From: Chitinophagaceae bacterium
Lineage (GTDB): Bacteria; Bacteroidota; Bacteroidia; Chitinophagales; Chitinophagaceae
Length of the DNA: 64,000 nt
NCBI GenBank assembly: GCA_027486835.1
Contig: JAIXOJ010000191.1
Coordinates: forward strand, 40,606-104,605
Reading direction: 5' to 3'
The notes beneath the pieces were generated by a model. That model was not told where the DNA came from. It was given only the letters and a program-made list of their open reading frames with translations, and did not search any database. The first letter of the stretch is position 1. Every line of letters starts with the position of its first letter. Position numbers and translations under genes: made by a program. This document shows, in pieces, positions 8,827-15,646 of this stretch.

Positions 8827-9078
8827 CATCTGTTACACAACAGATGACTGTGCACGAATTACCTCAAGCATCTGTTGTGTAGCAGATGCCTGTCTAAGAA
8901 GTTTTTCGACCTTCTGTTGTGTAGCAGATGACTGTCCAAGAAGTTTTTCGGCCTTCTGTTGTGCAGCAGATGACTGTCTAAGAAGTTTTTCGACCTTCTG
9001 TTGTGTAGCAGATGACTGTCTAAGAAGTTTTTCGACCTTCTGTTGTATAGCAGATGACTGTCTAAGAATTTTTTCTTG
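8827..9078. repeat. Tandem array, 42-bp period, six units with palindromic core
   Basis: Six units begin at 8827, 8869, 8911, 8953, 8995 and 9037. The first unit opens with CATCTGTTACACAACAGATG, a perfect 8-4-8 inverted repeat; later units read CTTCTGTTGTGTAGCAGATG, in which one arm has drifted. The second half of units 2-6 is nearly constant (ACTGTCTAAGAAGTTTTTCG). There are no unique spacers, so it is not CRISPR. It lies 88 bases downstream of uxuA. Confidence 0.9.
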
Positions 9079-9405
9079 AACTTCTCTTACTCAAGCTGAT
9101 GAAGTAGTTTGGGTAAAGCATTTCGTCTTAATAGAAAAATGGGATTTCCAAATCCCATCTTCTTCAAGTTACACAATACCATTTTCTATTGTCAAGGCGG
9201 TAGCAACTACTACCATTCAATTATTTCTTTGCATTGTTATCCTAAAAATGAATACCCATTTTCAACACAATTACGATTGAACAAATAGCATTATTTGCAG
9301 TACTAAGAAAAGCAATAACACCAATTTGACTCTTTTAGCTTGCTTTTTTTGCTTTCGCAATCACCCTATCTTGCTTTTTGATTACCGGCATTAAGGTCTG
9401 CCATA
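9079..9405. other. Non-coding gap with a 9-2-9 hairpin
   Basis: No convincing gene is present between the array and guaB. The one clear element is ATGGGATTT-CC-AAATCCCAT at 9139-9158, a perfect 9-2-9 inverted repeat. Read on the minus strand the hairpin runs into CATTTTTC, so it could act as a weak terminator for minus-strand transcription; on the plus strand it is followed only by CTTCTTC. The rest is A/T-rich with no recognisable coding. Confidence 0.6.
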
Positions 9406-9413
9406 TATCTTTG
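9406..9413 (+). promoter_or_regulatory. Candidate Bacteroidota -7 promoter element of guaB
   Basis: TATCTTTG exactly fits the Bacteroidota -7 consensus TAnnTTTG. The only TTTG upstream (9377-9380) is 25 bases away, longer than the usual spacing to the -33 box. The element ends 3 bases before the ATG at 9417, which would give a very short leader or none. Confidence 0.4.
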
Positions 9414-9416
9414 CCT

Positions 9417-10919
9417 ATGGCATCAATAAAATCTACCGCTGCTAGCAAATCGGCTAGCTCAAGAATATTTGGCGTTGGGCTCACCTTTGACGATGTGTTG
9501 CTAATGCCTTCTTATAGCGAGATACTTCCTCGCGATGTGAATATTCAATCCCACCTCACCAAAGAAATCGTGCTAAATGTTCCAATGCTGTCTGCGGCAA
9601 TGGATACCGTAACCGAAGCCAACTTGGCCATTGCATTAGCAAGAGAGGGCGGTATTGGCATACTGCATAAAAACATGAGCATTGAAAAACAAGCCGAGCA
9701 GGTGCGAAAAGTAAAAAGAAGCGAAAGCGGAATGATTATCGATCCGATTACGCTGACTGAAAATGCCACAGTTGCCGATGCATTACGATTGATGCGGGAT
9801 AACAAAATTGGGGGTATCCCCATTGTGGATAACAACCAATTGCTAGTAGGGATATTGACCAATAGGGATTTGAGGTTTGAGATAGCCCATAAGACCAAAA
9901 AAATTCGTGAGGTGATGACGGCTACTAACCTCATCACTGCTCCAGAAGGAACCGATTTGAAAAAGGCAGAAAAAATTTTACAGCAATATAAGATAGAAAA
10001 ACTTCCTGTGGTGGACAAAAAAGGCCAATTGATTGGACTGATTACTTACCGCGATATTCTTCAACTTAACAATAACCCCAATGCAGTAAAGGACCAGTTT
10101 GGACGACTATTGGTGGGTGCTGCATTGGGCATTACAAAAGATTTGCTGGATAGAGCAGCAGCATTGTTGCATGTGGGGGTAGATGTAGTAACCTTAGACA
10201 GTGCCCATGGGCATACTTTGGGCGTGATTGAATCCTTAAAAACGCTACGAAAAAACTTTAAAAGTTTACAAATCATAGCTGGTAATGTAGGTACCGGAGA
10301 AGGAGCAAAGGCATTAGCACAGGCTGGTGCGGATGCGGTGAAAGTGGGAATTGGCCCAGGCTCCATTTGTACTACAAGGATAGTAGCTGGTGCAGGGGTA
10401 CCACAGCTCACTGCCATTATGGAGGCAACAAAAGCGTTGAAGGCAAAAAATATTCCTGTAATTGCCGATGGGGGCATCCGCTACACGGGCGATATGGTAA
10501 AGGCACTGGCTGCTGGTGCTAATGCCGTAATGATGGGTAGTGTGTTTGCGGGAGTGGAAGAAAGCCCCGGCGAAACCATCATTTTTGAAGCGAGGAAGTA
10601 TAAAGAATACCGAGGAATGGGCAGCTTAGGCGCCATGAGCCAAGGCAGTAGCGATCGCTATTTCCAAGATGTGGAGGACGACCTGAAAAAATTAGTACCC
10701 GAAGGCATTGAAGGGCGAGTGGCCTATAAAGGCAGCTTGAGCGAAATTGTATATCAATATGCAGGTGGTTTAAGGGCTGGAATGGGTTATTGTGGTGCAA
10801 AAACTATAAAGGAATTGCAAAAAGCCACTTTTGTACAAATAACCAATGCTGGTATGCGCGAAAGCCATGCACACGATGTGGATATTACTAAAGAAGCACC
10901 TAATTATAGTAGGAAATAG
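9417..10919 (+). CDS. guaB: Inosine-5'-monophosphate dehydrogenase
   Basis: A 500-residue IMP dehydrogenase, the NAD-dependent enzyme that makes XMP from IMP, the committed step of guanine nucleotide synthesis. The N-terminal TFDDVLLMP is diagnostic. Two CBS domains follow at about residues 100-220, and the catalytic loop [15 protein letters not shown] has Cys318. [11 protein letters not shown], from the flap region, and the later Gly-rich C-terminal motif ([12 protein letters not shown]) are also present. I start at the ATG at 9417; an upstream in-frame TTG at 9378 would add 13 residues that do not look like part of the family. It appears to be a single-gene unit ending in a strong hairpin terminator at 10986-11040. 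Confidence is very high. Confidence 0.97.
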   Translation: MASIKSTAASKSASSRIFGVGLTFDDVLLMPSYSEILPRDVNIQSHLTKEIVLNVPMLSAAMDTVTEANLAIALAREGGIGILHKNMSIEKQAEQVRKVKRSESGMIIDPITLTENATVADALRLMRDNKIGGIPIVDNNQLLVGILTNRDLRFEIAHKTKKIREVMTATNLITAPEGTDLKKAEKILQQYKIEKLPVVDKKGQLIGLITYRDILQLNNNPNAVKDQFGRLLVGAALGITKDLLDRAAALLHVGVDVVTLDSAHGHTLGVIESLKTLRKNFKSLQIIAGNVGTGEGAKALAQAGADAVKVGIGPGSICTTRIVAGAGVPQLTAIMEATKALKAKNIPVIADGGIRYTGDMVKALAAGANAVMMGSVFAGVEESPGETIIFEARKYKEYRGMGSLGAMSQGSSDRYFQDVEDDLKKLVPEGIEGRVAYKGSLSEIVYQYAGGLRAGMGYCGAKTIKELQKATFVQITNAGMRESHAHDVDITKEAPNYSRK

Positions 10920-10985
10920 TGGTTGGGTTTACGACCACTACTGGGAATAACGAGTAGGTTCATTGGAGCCAATTGAATAACAAAT

Positions 10986-11040
10986 AATGCCCGAAAGCCA
11001 ATCTGATAACTCATCAGTTAGGCTTTCGGGCATTGTTTTT
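10986..11040. terminator. Long hairpin terminator after guaB
   Basis: AATGCCCGAAAGCC (10986-10999) pairs perfectly with GGCTTTCGGGCATT (11021-11034). The stem continues inward through CTGAT/ATCAG with two mismatches, and GTTTTT follows on the plus strand. It sits between convergent genes, so it may also block minus-strand transcripts from the PIN gene, although the T-tract is better on the plus side. Confidence 0.85.
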
Positions 11041-11044
11041 AACG

Positions 11045-11488
11045 TTAGGGGTAATAATATTCTATTGTGGATTTTCTTTTTAGAACATCATTAAAGTCTT
11101 TATAGTTGAACGTAACTAGATAATCTATTTTAAGGTTTTCGTCAGCTAACATCTGCCTTATTACTCCGTCCCCTAGACTAATATTCCAATCTTTTTCCTT
11201 TGATTTAGCCATAGAATAAATTAATGCTTGTTCCTTGTAATTGCTGTCATCAATTTTTGTTACGGTTGGTTTTTGTAAGAACCGCTCAAATCGTTCAATC
11301 CATGGTTTTTCTGACAGAAAACTTGTATTCAAAACTTCATATAACGTAGGCCATGGAACAATTAAAGGGGAGTTCTCGATTTTGCTAAACATGGCAATGG
11401 CTTGCTCATGATATTGATCTGCTTTGTCATAAATAGCATACCAGAATCCAGTATCTATCAAAAAGGTTTTAGGAATGAAAGGAGCCAT
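11045..11488 (-). CDS. PIN-domain protein, VapC-like ribonuclease
   Basis: A 147-residue PIN-domain protein. Acidic residues expected at the nuclease centre are visible: Asp12 in FLIDTGFWYAI, Glu51 in TLYEVLN, Asp107 in SLGDGVI, and Asp131 in TFNYKDF. PIN proteins of this size are metal-dependent RNases, most often VapC toxins that cleave tRNA or rRNA and are held in check by a small partner encoded just upstream. Here the upstream gene (11491-11805) ends 2 bases before this start, so they are co-transcribed, but the partner does not look like a usual VapB DNA-binding antitoxin. The last strand (TIEYYYP) ends in the typical short form. The nuclease fold is well supported; toxin function is inference. 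Confidence 0.82.
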   Translation of the reverse strand: MAPFIPKTFLIDTGFWYAIYDKADQYHEQAIAMFSKIENSPLIVPWPTLYEVLNTSFLSEKPWIERFERFLQKPTVTKIDDSNYKEQALIYSMAKSKEKDWNISLGDGVIRQMLADENLKIDYLVTFNYKDFNDVLKRKSTIEYYYP

Positions 11489-11490
11489 AG

Positions 11491-11805
11491 TTAAACATCG
11501 CTTTGATTATTTTCTTCCATTGAATACCCTACCCATGGCGCCCTTTTTCTTCCACCAATAATAAAACCTGCCTCTAAGGGATTGGTACAAAAAAGATAGA
11601 CCCTATCCGTTTTTTTTAATTGGACTTGTCCTTTTAAATCGTTAGTTACATACTCTTTTAAATCACCAGTAAATTCATAGTCTTTTAAAACAGCCACGCT
11701 GTCTCCACATTCTTCTGCTTTATGATTATCCAACCAGGTGTAAAGACTTTCGTAATCTCCGTTTATCCCTAAATCATAAGAAATCCAAATTTTCGTTTTT
11801 TCCAT
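11491..11805 (-). CDS. Small conserved protein paired with the PIN nuclease; possible Cas2/SinR-like fold
   Basis: A 104-residue protein I cannot name with certainty. It starts KTKIWISYDLGINGDYESLY and continues with a helix, a strand pair (ECGDSVAVLKDYEF), another helix (GDLKEYVTNDLKG) and a strand DRVYLFC. That strand-helix-strand-strand-helix-strand order, the opening SYDL and the late RVYLF recall the ferredoxin-like fold of Cas2, VapD and SinR-type proteins; this is pattern reading, not a database match. The C-terminus carries GFIIGGRKRAPWVGY, rich in basic and aromatic residues. It ends 2 bases before the PIN gene, so a toxin-antitoxin-like unit is likely with this as the first gene. 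Whether it is the antitoxin or a second nuclease is unknown. Confidence 0.6.
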   Translation of the reverse strand: MEKTKIWISYDLGINGDYESLYTWLDNHKAEECGDSVAVLKDYEFTGDLKEYVTNDLKGQVQLKKTDRVYLFCTNPLEAGFIIGGRKRAPWVGYSMEENNQSDV

Positions 11806-12113
11806 TTTAAAATCATTTTTAGTATTGAGTTATTTTAGTAATGAAAGGTTAAGAATAAGGCATTGCTAATTAAGCTATCCCTTGTAAATCGGTGACATAA
11901 AAATAGAGCCACATGGCTATTTTGTCCATGCGAAAATAGGGCTTTTATATATTCTCATTATTTGAGAGGTTTAAGGAAAAGAGTAAGAATTGCTCCGATT
12001 ATTTGATAGTAGTACGCATGTCATTTTTGAATAGGTCAATTGCAACACACAGCACGCAGATTACAATTTTGCGGAAAAGCAAAAGGAAACCTACTGTTGA
12101 TTGCGAAATGATA
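11806..12113. other. Non-coding gap with a small hairpin
   Basis: No gene is seen. An imperfect hairpin lies at 11900-11923 (AAAATA, bulge GA, GCC, loop ACAT, GGC, TATTTT). It has A/T-rich flanks on both sides and could act as a weak terminator on either strand. The promoter of the PIN pair must lie near 11806-11870, but I see no clear consensus match. Confidence 0.4.
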
Positions 12114-12572
12114 TTATGCTTCGCAAATTTCTTTCAGTTTGTCGAGTGCCTTAGGGTAGGTCTGGTTCATGAAATCTGAAAAATCCTCCGTGGTGTCTAA
12201 ATCAACCGTAACGGTTGTAGTTCCATTATTTTCTACGAACGTATAATTTTCCAATCCGTTTGCCCATTTTTCTACGTCTGGTCCATCTGTAATTTCCTTG
12301 TCCGCTTTTATTAGTCCATAATGTTGAATCGAAACAAATTGGTAAGGTATGTTTTCTACTATTCTGGAAACCAAGCCTCCCTTTTCTCCATGCTCATCTA
12401 CCCCAATAAATAAAATTTTGCTCCCCTTTTCCCAACTACCTTCATAGGAGGATGTAGGGTTAAAAACGGCAGTCCATTGCTCATAAGTTGTTTTAGAATT
12501 AATGCCAAGCATAAAATCATAAACCTTAGTCATTGAGGCATTGATGTTTACATTGAATTGTAACTTTTCCAT
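12114..12572 (-). CDS. SRPBCC (START-like/AHSA1-type) domain protein
   Basis: A 152-residue protein of the SRPBCC superfamily. It opens with FNVNINASMTKVYDFMLG, the usual first strand and helix of polyketide-cyclase/AHSA1 proteins. WTAVFNPTSSYEGSWEKGSKILFIG and the strand TTTVTVDLDTTEDF follow, and it ends in a long C-terminal helix (FMNQTYPKALDKLKEICEA) that would close the hydrophobic pocket. Such proteins bind small hydrophobic ligands or act in stress responses. No catalytic residues can be named and no ligand is suggested by the neighbours. It appears to be a single gene; about 135 bases of A/T-rich DNA separate it from the nadR-like gene. The family is well supported, the role unknown. 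Confidence 0.8.
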   Translation of the reverse strand: MEKLQFNVNINASMTKVYDFMLGINSKTTYEQWTAVFNPTSSYEGSWEKGSKILFIGVDEHGEKGGLVSRIVENIPYQFVSIQHYGLIKADKEITDGPDVEKWANGLENYTFVENNGTTTVTVDLDTTEDFSDFMNQTYPKALDKLKEICEA

Positions 12573-12709
12573 TTTTGTAGTATTTATTTAAATTAATCTT
12601 TCTAGTTGTTATTTTCTGTGGTTGTAAGTGTATCAATAATTTATTTTTTCCACCCACATACCTAACGGCGAATATCAAGCTTTCTTTATTTCAAAGCACT
12701 CCCAGCTAA

Positions 12710-13282
12710 CTACCTACCACCATTCAATGACCCAAAATACTGATCAATCGTAGCTATTGCCAATTGTAACCGTGCTTCGTCATTACCTGAAATAATGGCC
12801 CAAGGGGTGGATTGTCTGGTAAGCAATTGGTGATAAATATTAAATAGTTCTTTACGGTTGGCCTTATCAGGGTATTCTCGTAGTTCGTCTTTTACCCAAG
12901 GCAAATCGGTATTGCACAAAAGATACAAATCATACTGCCTAAGGACAATTTGTCCTTCTATAAAAGGATGGCATTTTCCAAAAACATATTCGCACCACAC
13001 TTTCATCACGTGCATATCGGTATCGATAAATAAATATGGGAAATCAGTTCTACCTTCTGGTTGTTGCAAGTGTTCGATAGCAGCATCTTCAAGTGCTAGT
13101 TGGCCTTTGGCAATGTCGAGCAATTGTTCAAAATGATAATTGGTGCCGTGTTGTAATAAATAAGCCCGAGCATATTCCTCGCACCAAATAGTGCCATAAT
13201 GGGCGGCCAATTGGCTACAAAGGGTACTTTTTCCTGTTGATTCAGGGCCAAGAATGACAATTTTTCTGATGAGCTTATTCAA
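12710..13282 (-). CDS. NadR-like nicotinamide riboside kinase-type ATPase
   Basis: A 190-residue P-loop kinase resembling the C-terminal ribosylnicotinamide kinase domain of NadR. The Walker A motif GPESTGKST lies at residues 12-20. CEEYARAYL follows, a signature of this family, and YLFIDTDMHVMKVWCEYVFG fits its Walker B and adjacent region. The DNA-binding and adenylyltransferase domains of full NadR are absent. The enzyme would phosphorylate nicotinamide riboside to NMN after uptake. The next gene on the same strand is PnuC, the matching importer, which supports the assignment; in Bacteroidota similar pairs can also serve thiamine, but I see no thiamine-pyrophosphate riboswitch upstream. 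The 249-base gap to pnuC leaves open whether they share a transcript. Confidence 0.85.
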   Translation of the reverse strand: MNKLIRKIVILGPESTGKSTLCSQLAAHYGTIWCEEYARAYLLQHGTNYHFEQLLDIAKGQLALEDAAIEHLQQPEGRTDFPYLFIDTDMHVMKVWCEYVFGKCHPFIEGQIVLRQYDLYLLCNTDLPWVKDELREYPDKANRKELFNIYHQLLTRQSTPWAIISGNDEARLQLAIATIDQYFGSLNGGR

Positions 13283-13531
13283 TTTAAAATGATGAATTAC
13301 GGGTTAAAGTTTAAGAACTAGCTATTTAAAGATGGGCAAAAAGCAAATTCAGGGGGTATTGCCACCAATGCACGAGTGGCGATTTAGACTTGTTGAATGC
13401 TACAAGTAGTGATTTTAGTCGCATTCGCTCCAATGGTACGAATCGTTGAATAATCCAAATTTATTTTAGGATTACGGAGCTAATTGAAAAAGTGACATCT
13501 TGCTAACACTTTTTTAATAATTAGTGCCCAA
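13283..13531. other. Gap between nadR-like gene and pnuC, no clear feature
   Basis: This stretch has no recognisable gene, RNA or terminator. Some segments give short open translations on the minus strand, but they contain stops and no known motif. Confidence 0.4.
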
Positions 13532-14161
13532 TCATAAATCATTAAGCATTGAAGCGTTGTTGCTCATTTTCCGCCGCCATTCTTGCAAACCCAAAATGGC
13601 CAATACAAAAAACACCACAAATTGCACACTGGACAAAACAAACCCTTTATAGAAATACAGTGGGCAAGAAATGGCGTTGGTAATGATCCACCATATCCAG
13701 TTTTCTACCTTTTTCCTAGCCATCTGCCACATGCCCACATAGGCTGTGGCTGAAGCAATGGAATCGGCAAATGGCACAGTACTATTAGTATAAAATCTAA
13801 GTACTCCATACAACAATGCCATAGCTACCAATAAAAAAACCCCGCATTGTATCCATTCTTGTCGGCTATTATAACTAATGGCCAAAGTGCTGCCCGACGA
13901 TTTACGTTGCCATACATACCAACCATAAATACTCATGCCTGTATAATAGAAGTTTAAGCTGCCCTCCGCGTATAATTGCAAAGGTTTAAAGCAAAGCCAT
14001 GTATAGAGTAATGTGCTCACGATACCTGTGGGATAAACCAGTATGTTTTCCTTACGGGAATATAATACGCTGATGATACCAAAACTGGCCGCTACTGCCT
14101 CCTGCCAACTCGTATGCTGAAAGTCAGCAACGAGCTGTTGCATAAATGTTCCCAAAATCAC
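13532..14161 (-). CDS. pnuC: PnuC-type nicotinamide riboside transporter
   Basis: A 209-residue inner-membrane protein with about seven hydrophobic segments, the usual PnuC size. The family motif LNFYYTGMSIYGWYVWQRK is clear, and the earlier LVYPTGIVSTLLYTWLCFKPL matches the SWEET-like three-helix repeat of PnuC. PnuC imports nicotinamide riboside by facilitated diffusion, trapped inside by a kinase such as the NadR-like protein encoded next. An alternative is thiamine uptake (PnuT), which the partner kinase makes less likely. The ATG at 14161 gives MILGTFMQQL; the internal Met seven codons later is an alternative start. The upstream gap to the divergent osmC gene is only 87 bases and must contain both promoters. 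Confidence 0.88.
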   Translation of the reverse strand: MILGTFMQQLVADFQHTSWQEAVAASFGIISVLYSRKENILVYPTGIVSTLLYTWLCFKPLQLYAEGSLNFYYTGMSIYGWYVWQRKSSGSTLAISYNSRQEWIQCGVFLLVAMALLYGVLRFYTNSTVPFADSIASATAYVGMWQMARKKVENWIWWIITNAISCPLYFYKGFVLSSVQFVVFFVLAILGLQEWRRKMSNNASMLNDL

Positions 14162-14248
14162 AATAACAATTTGATGAATTATTCAAAGATAAACGCCTAG
14201 TGTTGTTTACTTTGCGGCCTCATTATTTCATCTTAAAAAAAATAAAAA

Positions 14249-14659
14249 ATGATACGCAATGCAACTGCCGTTTGGAACGGTTCGGGTAAAGAAGGTAATG
14301 GACATTTAACTACCCAAAGCACTACCTTAAACCAAACCCAATATTCTTTCAATTCCCGTTTTGCGGATGGCGTGGGTACTAACCCAGAAGAGTTGGTGGC
14401 TGCCGCACACGCTGGTTGTTTTACCATGAAGTTGAGTTTTGTAATTGGTGCTGCAGGATTTACCCCTACCAGCATTGAAACCAAATGTGAAATTACGCTT
14501 GACAATGGTGCTATTACCCTGTCTCACCTAATTGTGAAAGCCGTTATTCCTGGCATTAGCGAAGAAGTGTTTCAAGCTAGTGTAAAAGATGCTGAAGCAA
14601 ACTGTCCTATCAGTAAATTGTATAACACTACCATTACTACCGAAGCTGTATTAGCATAA
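14249..14659 (+). CDS. osmC: OsmC-family peroxidase
   Basis: A 136-residue OsmC/Ohr-family thiol peroxidase that reduces organic hydroperoxides in the cytoplasm. The two redox cysteines are in place: Cys57 in AAAHAGCFTM and Cys119 in EANCPISK. TNPEELVAAAHAGCF is the diagnostic motif, and the length fits OsmC (about 140). It is divergent from pnuC and ends in a textbook terminator at 14692-14725, so it is a single-gene unit. The start ATG at 14249 follows an A-rich run (TCTTAAAAAAAATAAAAA) rather than a Shine-Dalgarno sequence, common in Bacteroidota. OsmC rather than Ohr is chosen on the N-terminal WNGSGKEG and the overall pattern. Confidence 0.93.
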   Translation: MIRNATAVWNGSGKEGNGHLTTQSTTLNQTQYSFNSRFADGVGTNPEELVAAAHAGCFTMKLSFVIGAAGFTPTSIETKCEITLDNGAITLSHLIVKAVIPGISEEVFQASVKDAEANCPISKLYNTTITTEAVLA

Positions 14660-14691
14660 ACTTCCTTTTTTTCGTTTGTCGTCACAAGTAG

Positions 14692-14725
14692 GGGCAAGAC
14701 CAATTTGGTTTTGCCCTTTTTTTTT
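14692..14725 (+). terminator. Rho-independent terminator of osmC
   Basis: GGGCAAGACC (14692-14701), loop AATTT, then GGTTTTGCCC (14707-14716), pairing over all ten positions with one G-T pair. Nine T follow (14717-14725). It is 32 bases after the osmC stop. Confidence 0.95.
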
Positions 14726-14866
14726 ATGCTCTTTGAAACCACCTAACTCTTGCAATCATTTTTAATTTTAAAAAGATGGGGTATTTCAACATTTTTTTTG
14801 CGTTAGCGAAAGTTGAGGTGCCTCATTTGGTTTTAATATCAGTCCCCAAATGTGTTGCATTAGTGG

Positions 14867-15470
14867 TTCTGCGCACGAAGGATGGCTTCCACCGTTTTGC
14901 AGATGCGGTTCTACGGACGTAGAATGGCATCCGCAGTATTGCAGGTGCGGTTCTACACACGTAGAATGGCATCCGCAGTTTTGCAAGTGCGGTTCTACGG
15001 ACGTAGAATGGCATCCGCAGTTTTGCAAGTGCGGTTCTACGGACGTAGAATGGCATCCGCAGTTTTGCAAGTACGATTCTACGTCCGTAGAATGGCATCC
15101 GCAGTTTTGCAAGTACGGTTCTACGTGCGTAGAATAGCATCCGCAGTTTTGCAGATGCGGTTCTACGCACGTAGAATAGCATCCGCAGTTTTACAGGTGC
15201 GGTTCTACGGACGTAGAATGGCATCCGCAGTTTTGCAAGTGCAGTTCTACGGACGTAGAATGGCATCCGCAGTTTTGCAAGTGCGGTTCTACACACGTAG
15301 AATGACATCCGCGGTTTTGCAAGTGCGGTTCTACGTGCGTAGAAATTACATCCGCAGTTTTGCAGATACGGTTCTACGAGCGTAGAATGGCCTCAGCAGT
15401 TTTGCAAGTGCTGTTCTACGTCCAGAAACAGCCACTTGCAGTATTACAGATGCGGTTCTACGTTTTATTT
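14867..15470. repeat. Tandem array, 42-bp period, about 14 units with 7-2-7 palindrome
   Basis: Units begin at 14867 and then every 42 bases to 15329, with one 43-base step to 15372, then 15414 and a partial unit at 15456. Twelve inner units carry TTCTACG-NN-CGTAGAA (two have A instead of G at position 7) followed by a nearly constant linker (TGGCATCCGCAGTTTTGCAA). The central pair varies (GA, TC, TG, CA, AG) while the arms are kept. GCGG before and CCGC after the palindrome allow a longer stem. The outermost units (14867, 15414, 15456) are degenerate. Because 42 is a multiple of 3, frames stay open on both strands; I do not regard these as genes. Confidence 0.95.
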
Positions 15471-15646
15471 GACTGCTTAAAAGCTTCTCGAGTCAATTAT
15501 TTGGACTTAAAGCAGTATTAATCGTGCATTCTGGGTAGTTCGATAAGTAAAAGATTGGCAACTAATAACCAATTAGGTGCTGGGAATAGCCATTATTTTT
15601 GAAGCCTAACTATAGGAATATTATTTACAAATAAAAAGAGTAGTAT

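Noticed and set aside
12573..14248. Thiamine-pyrophosphate riboswitch for the PnuC/NadR-like pair
   Set aside because: I looked for the conserved CUGAGA and related core upstream of pnuC and in the gap before the kinase and did not find it.
14786..15385. Several long open frames on both strands through the 42-bp array (Arg/Ala/Cys-rich repeats)
   Set aside because: The unit length is a multiple of 3, so a frame open in one unit stays open in all. Frames exist on both strands at once, with no start signals and no family resemblance.
14867..15470. CRISPR array
   Set aside because: The linker between palindromes is nearly constant and only 26 bases, there are no unique spacers, and no cas genes are in the window. 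The Cas2-like gene at 11491 is a fold impression, 3 kb away and paired with a PIN gene.
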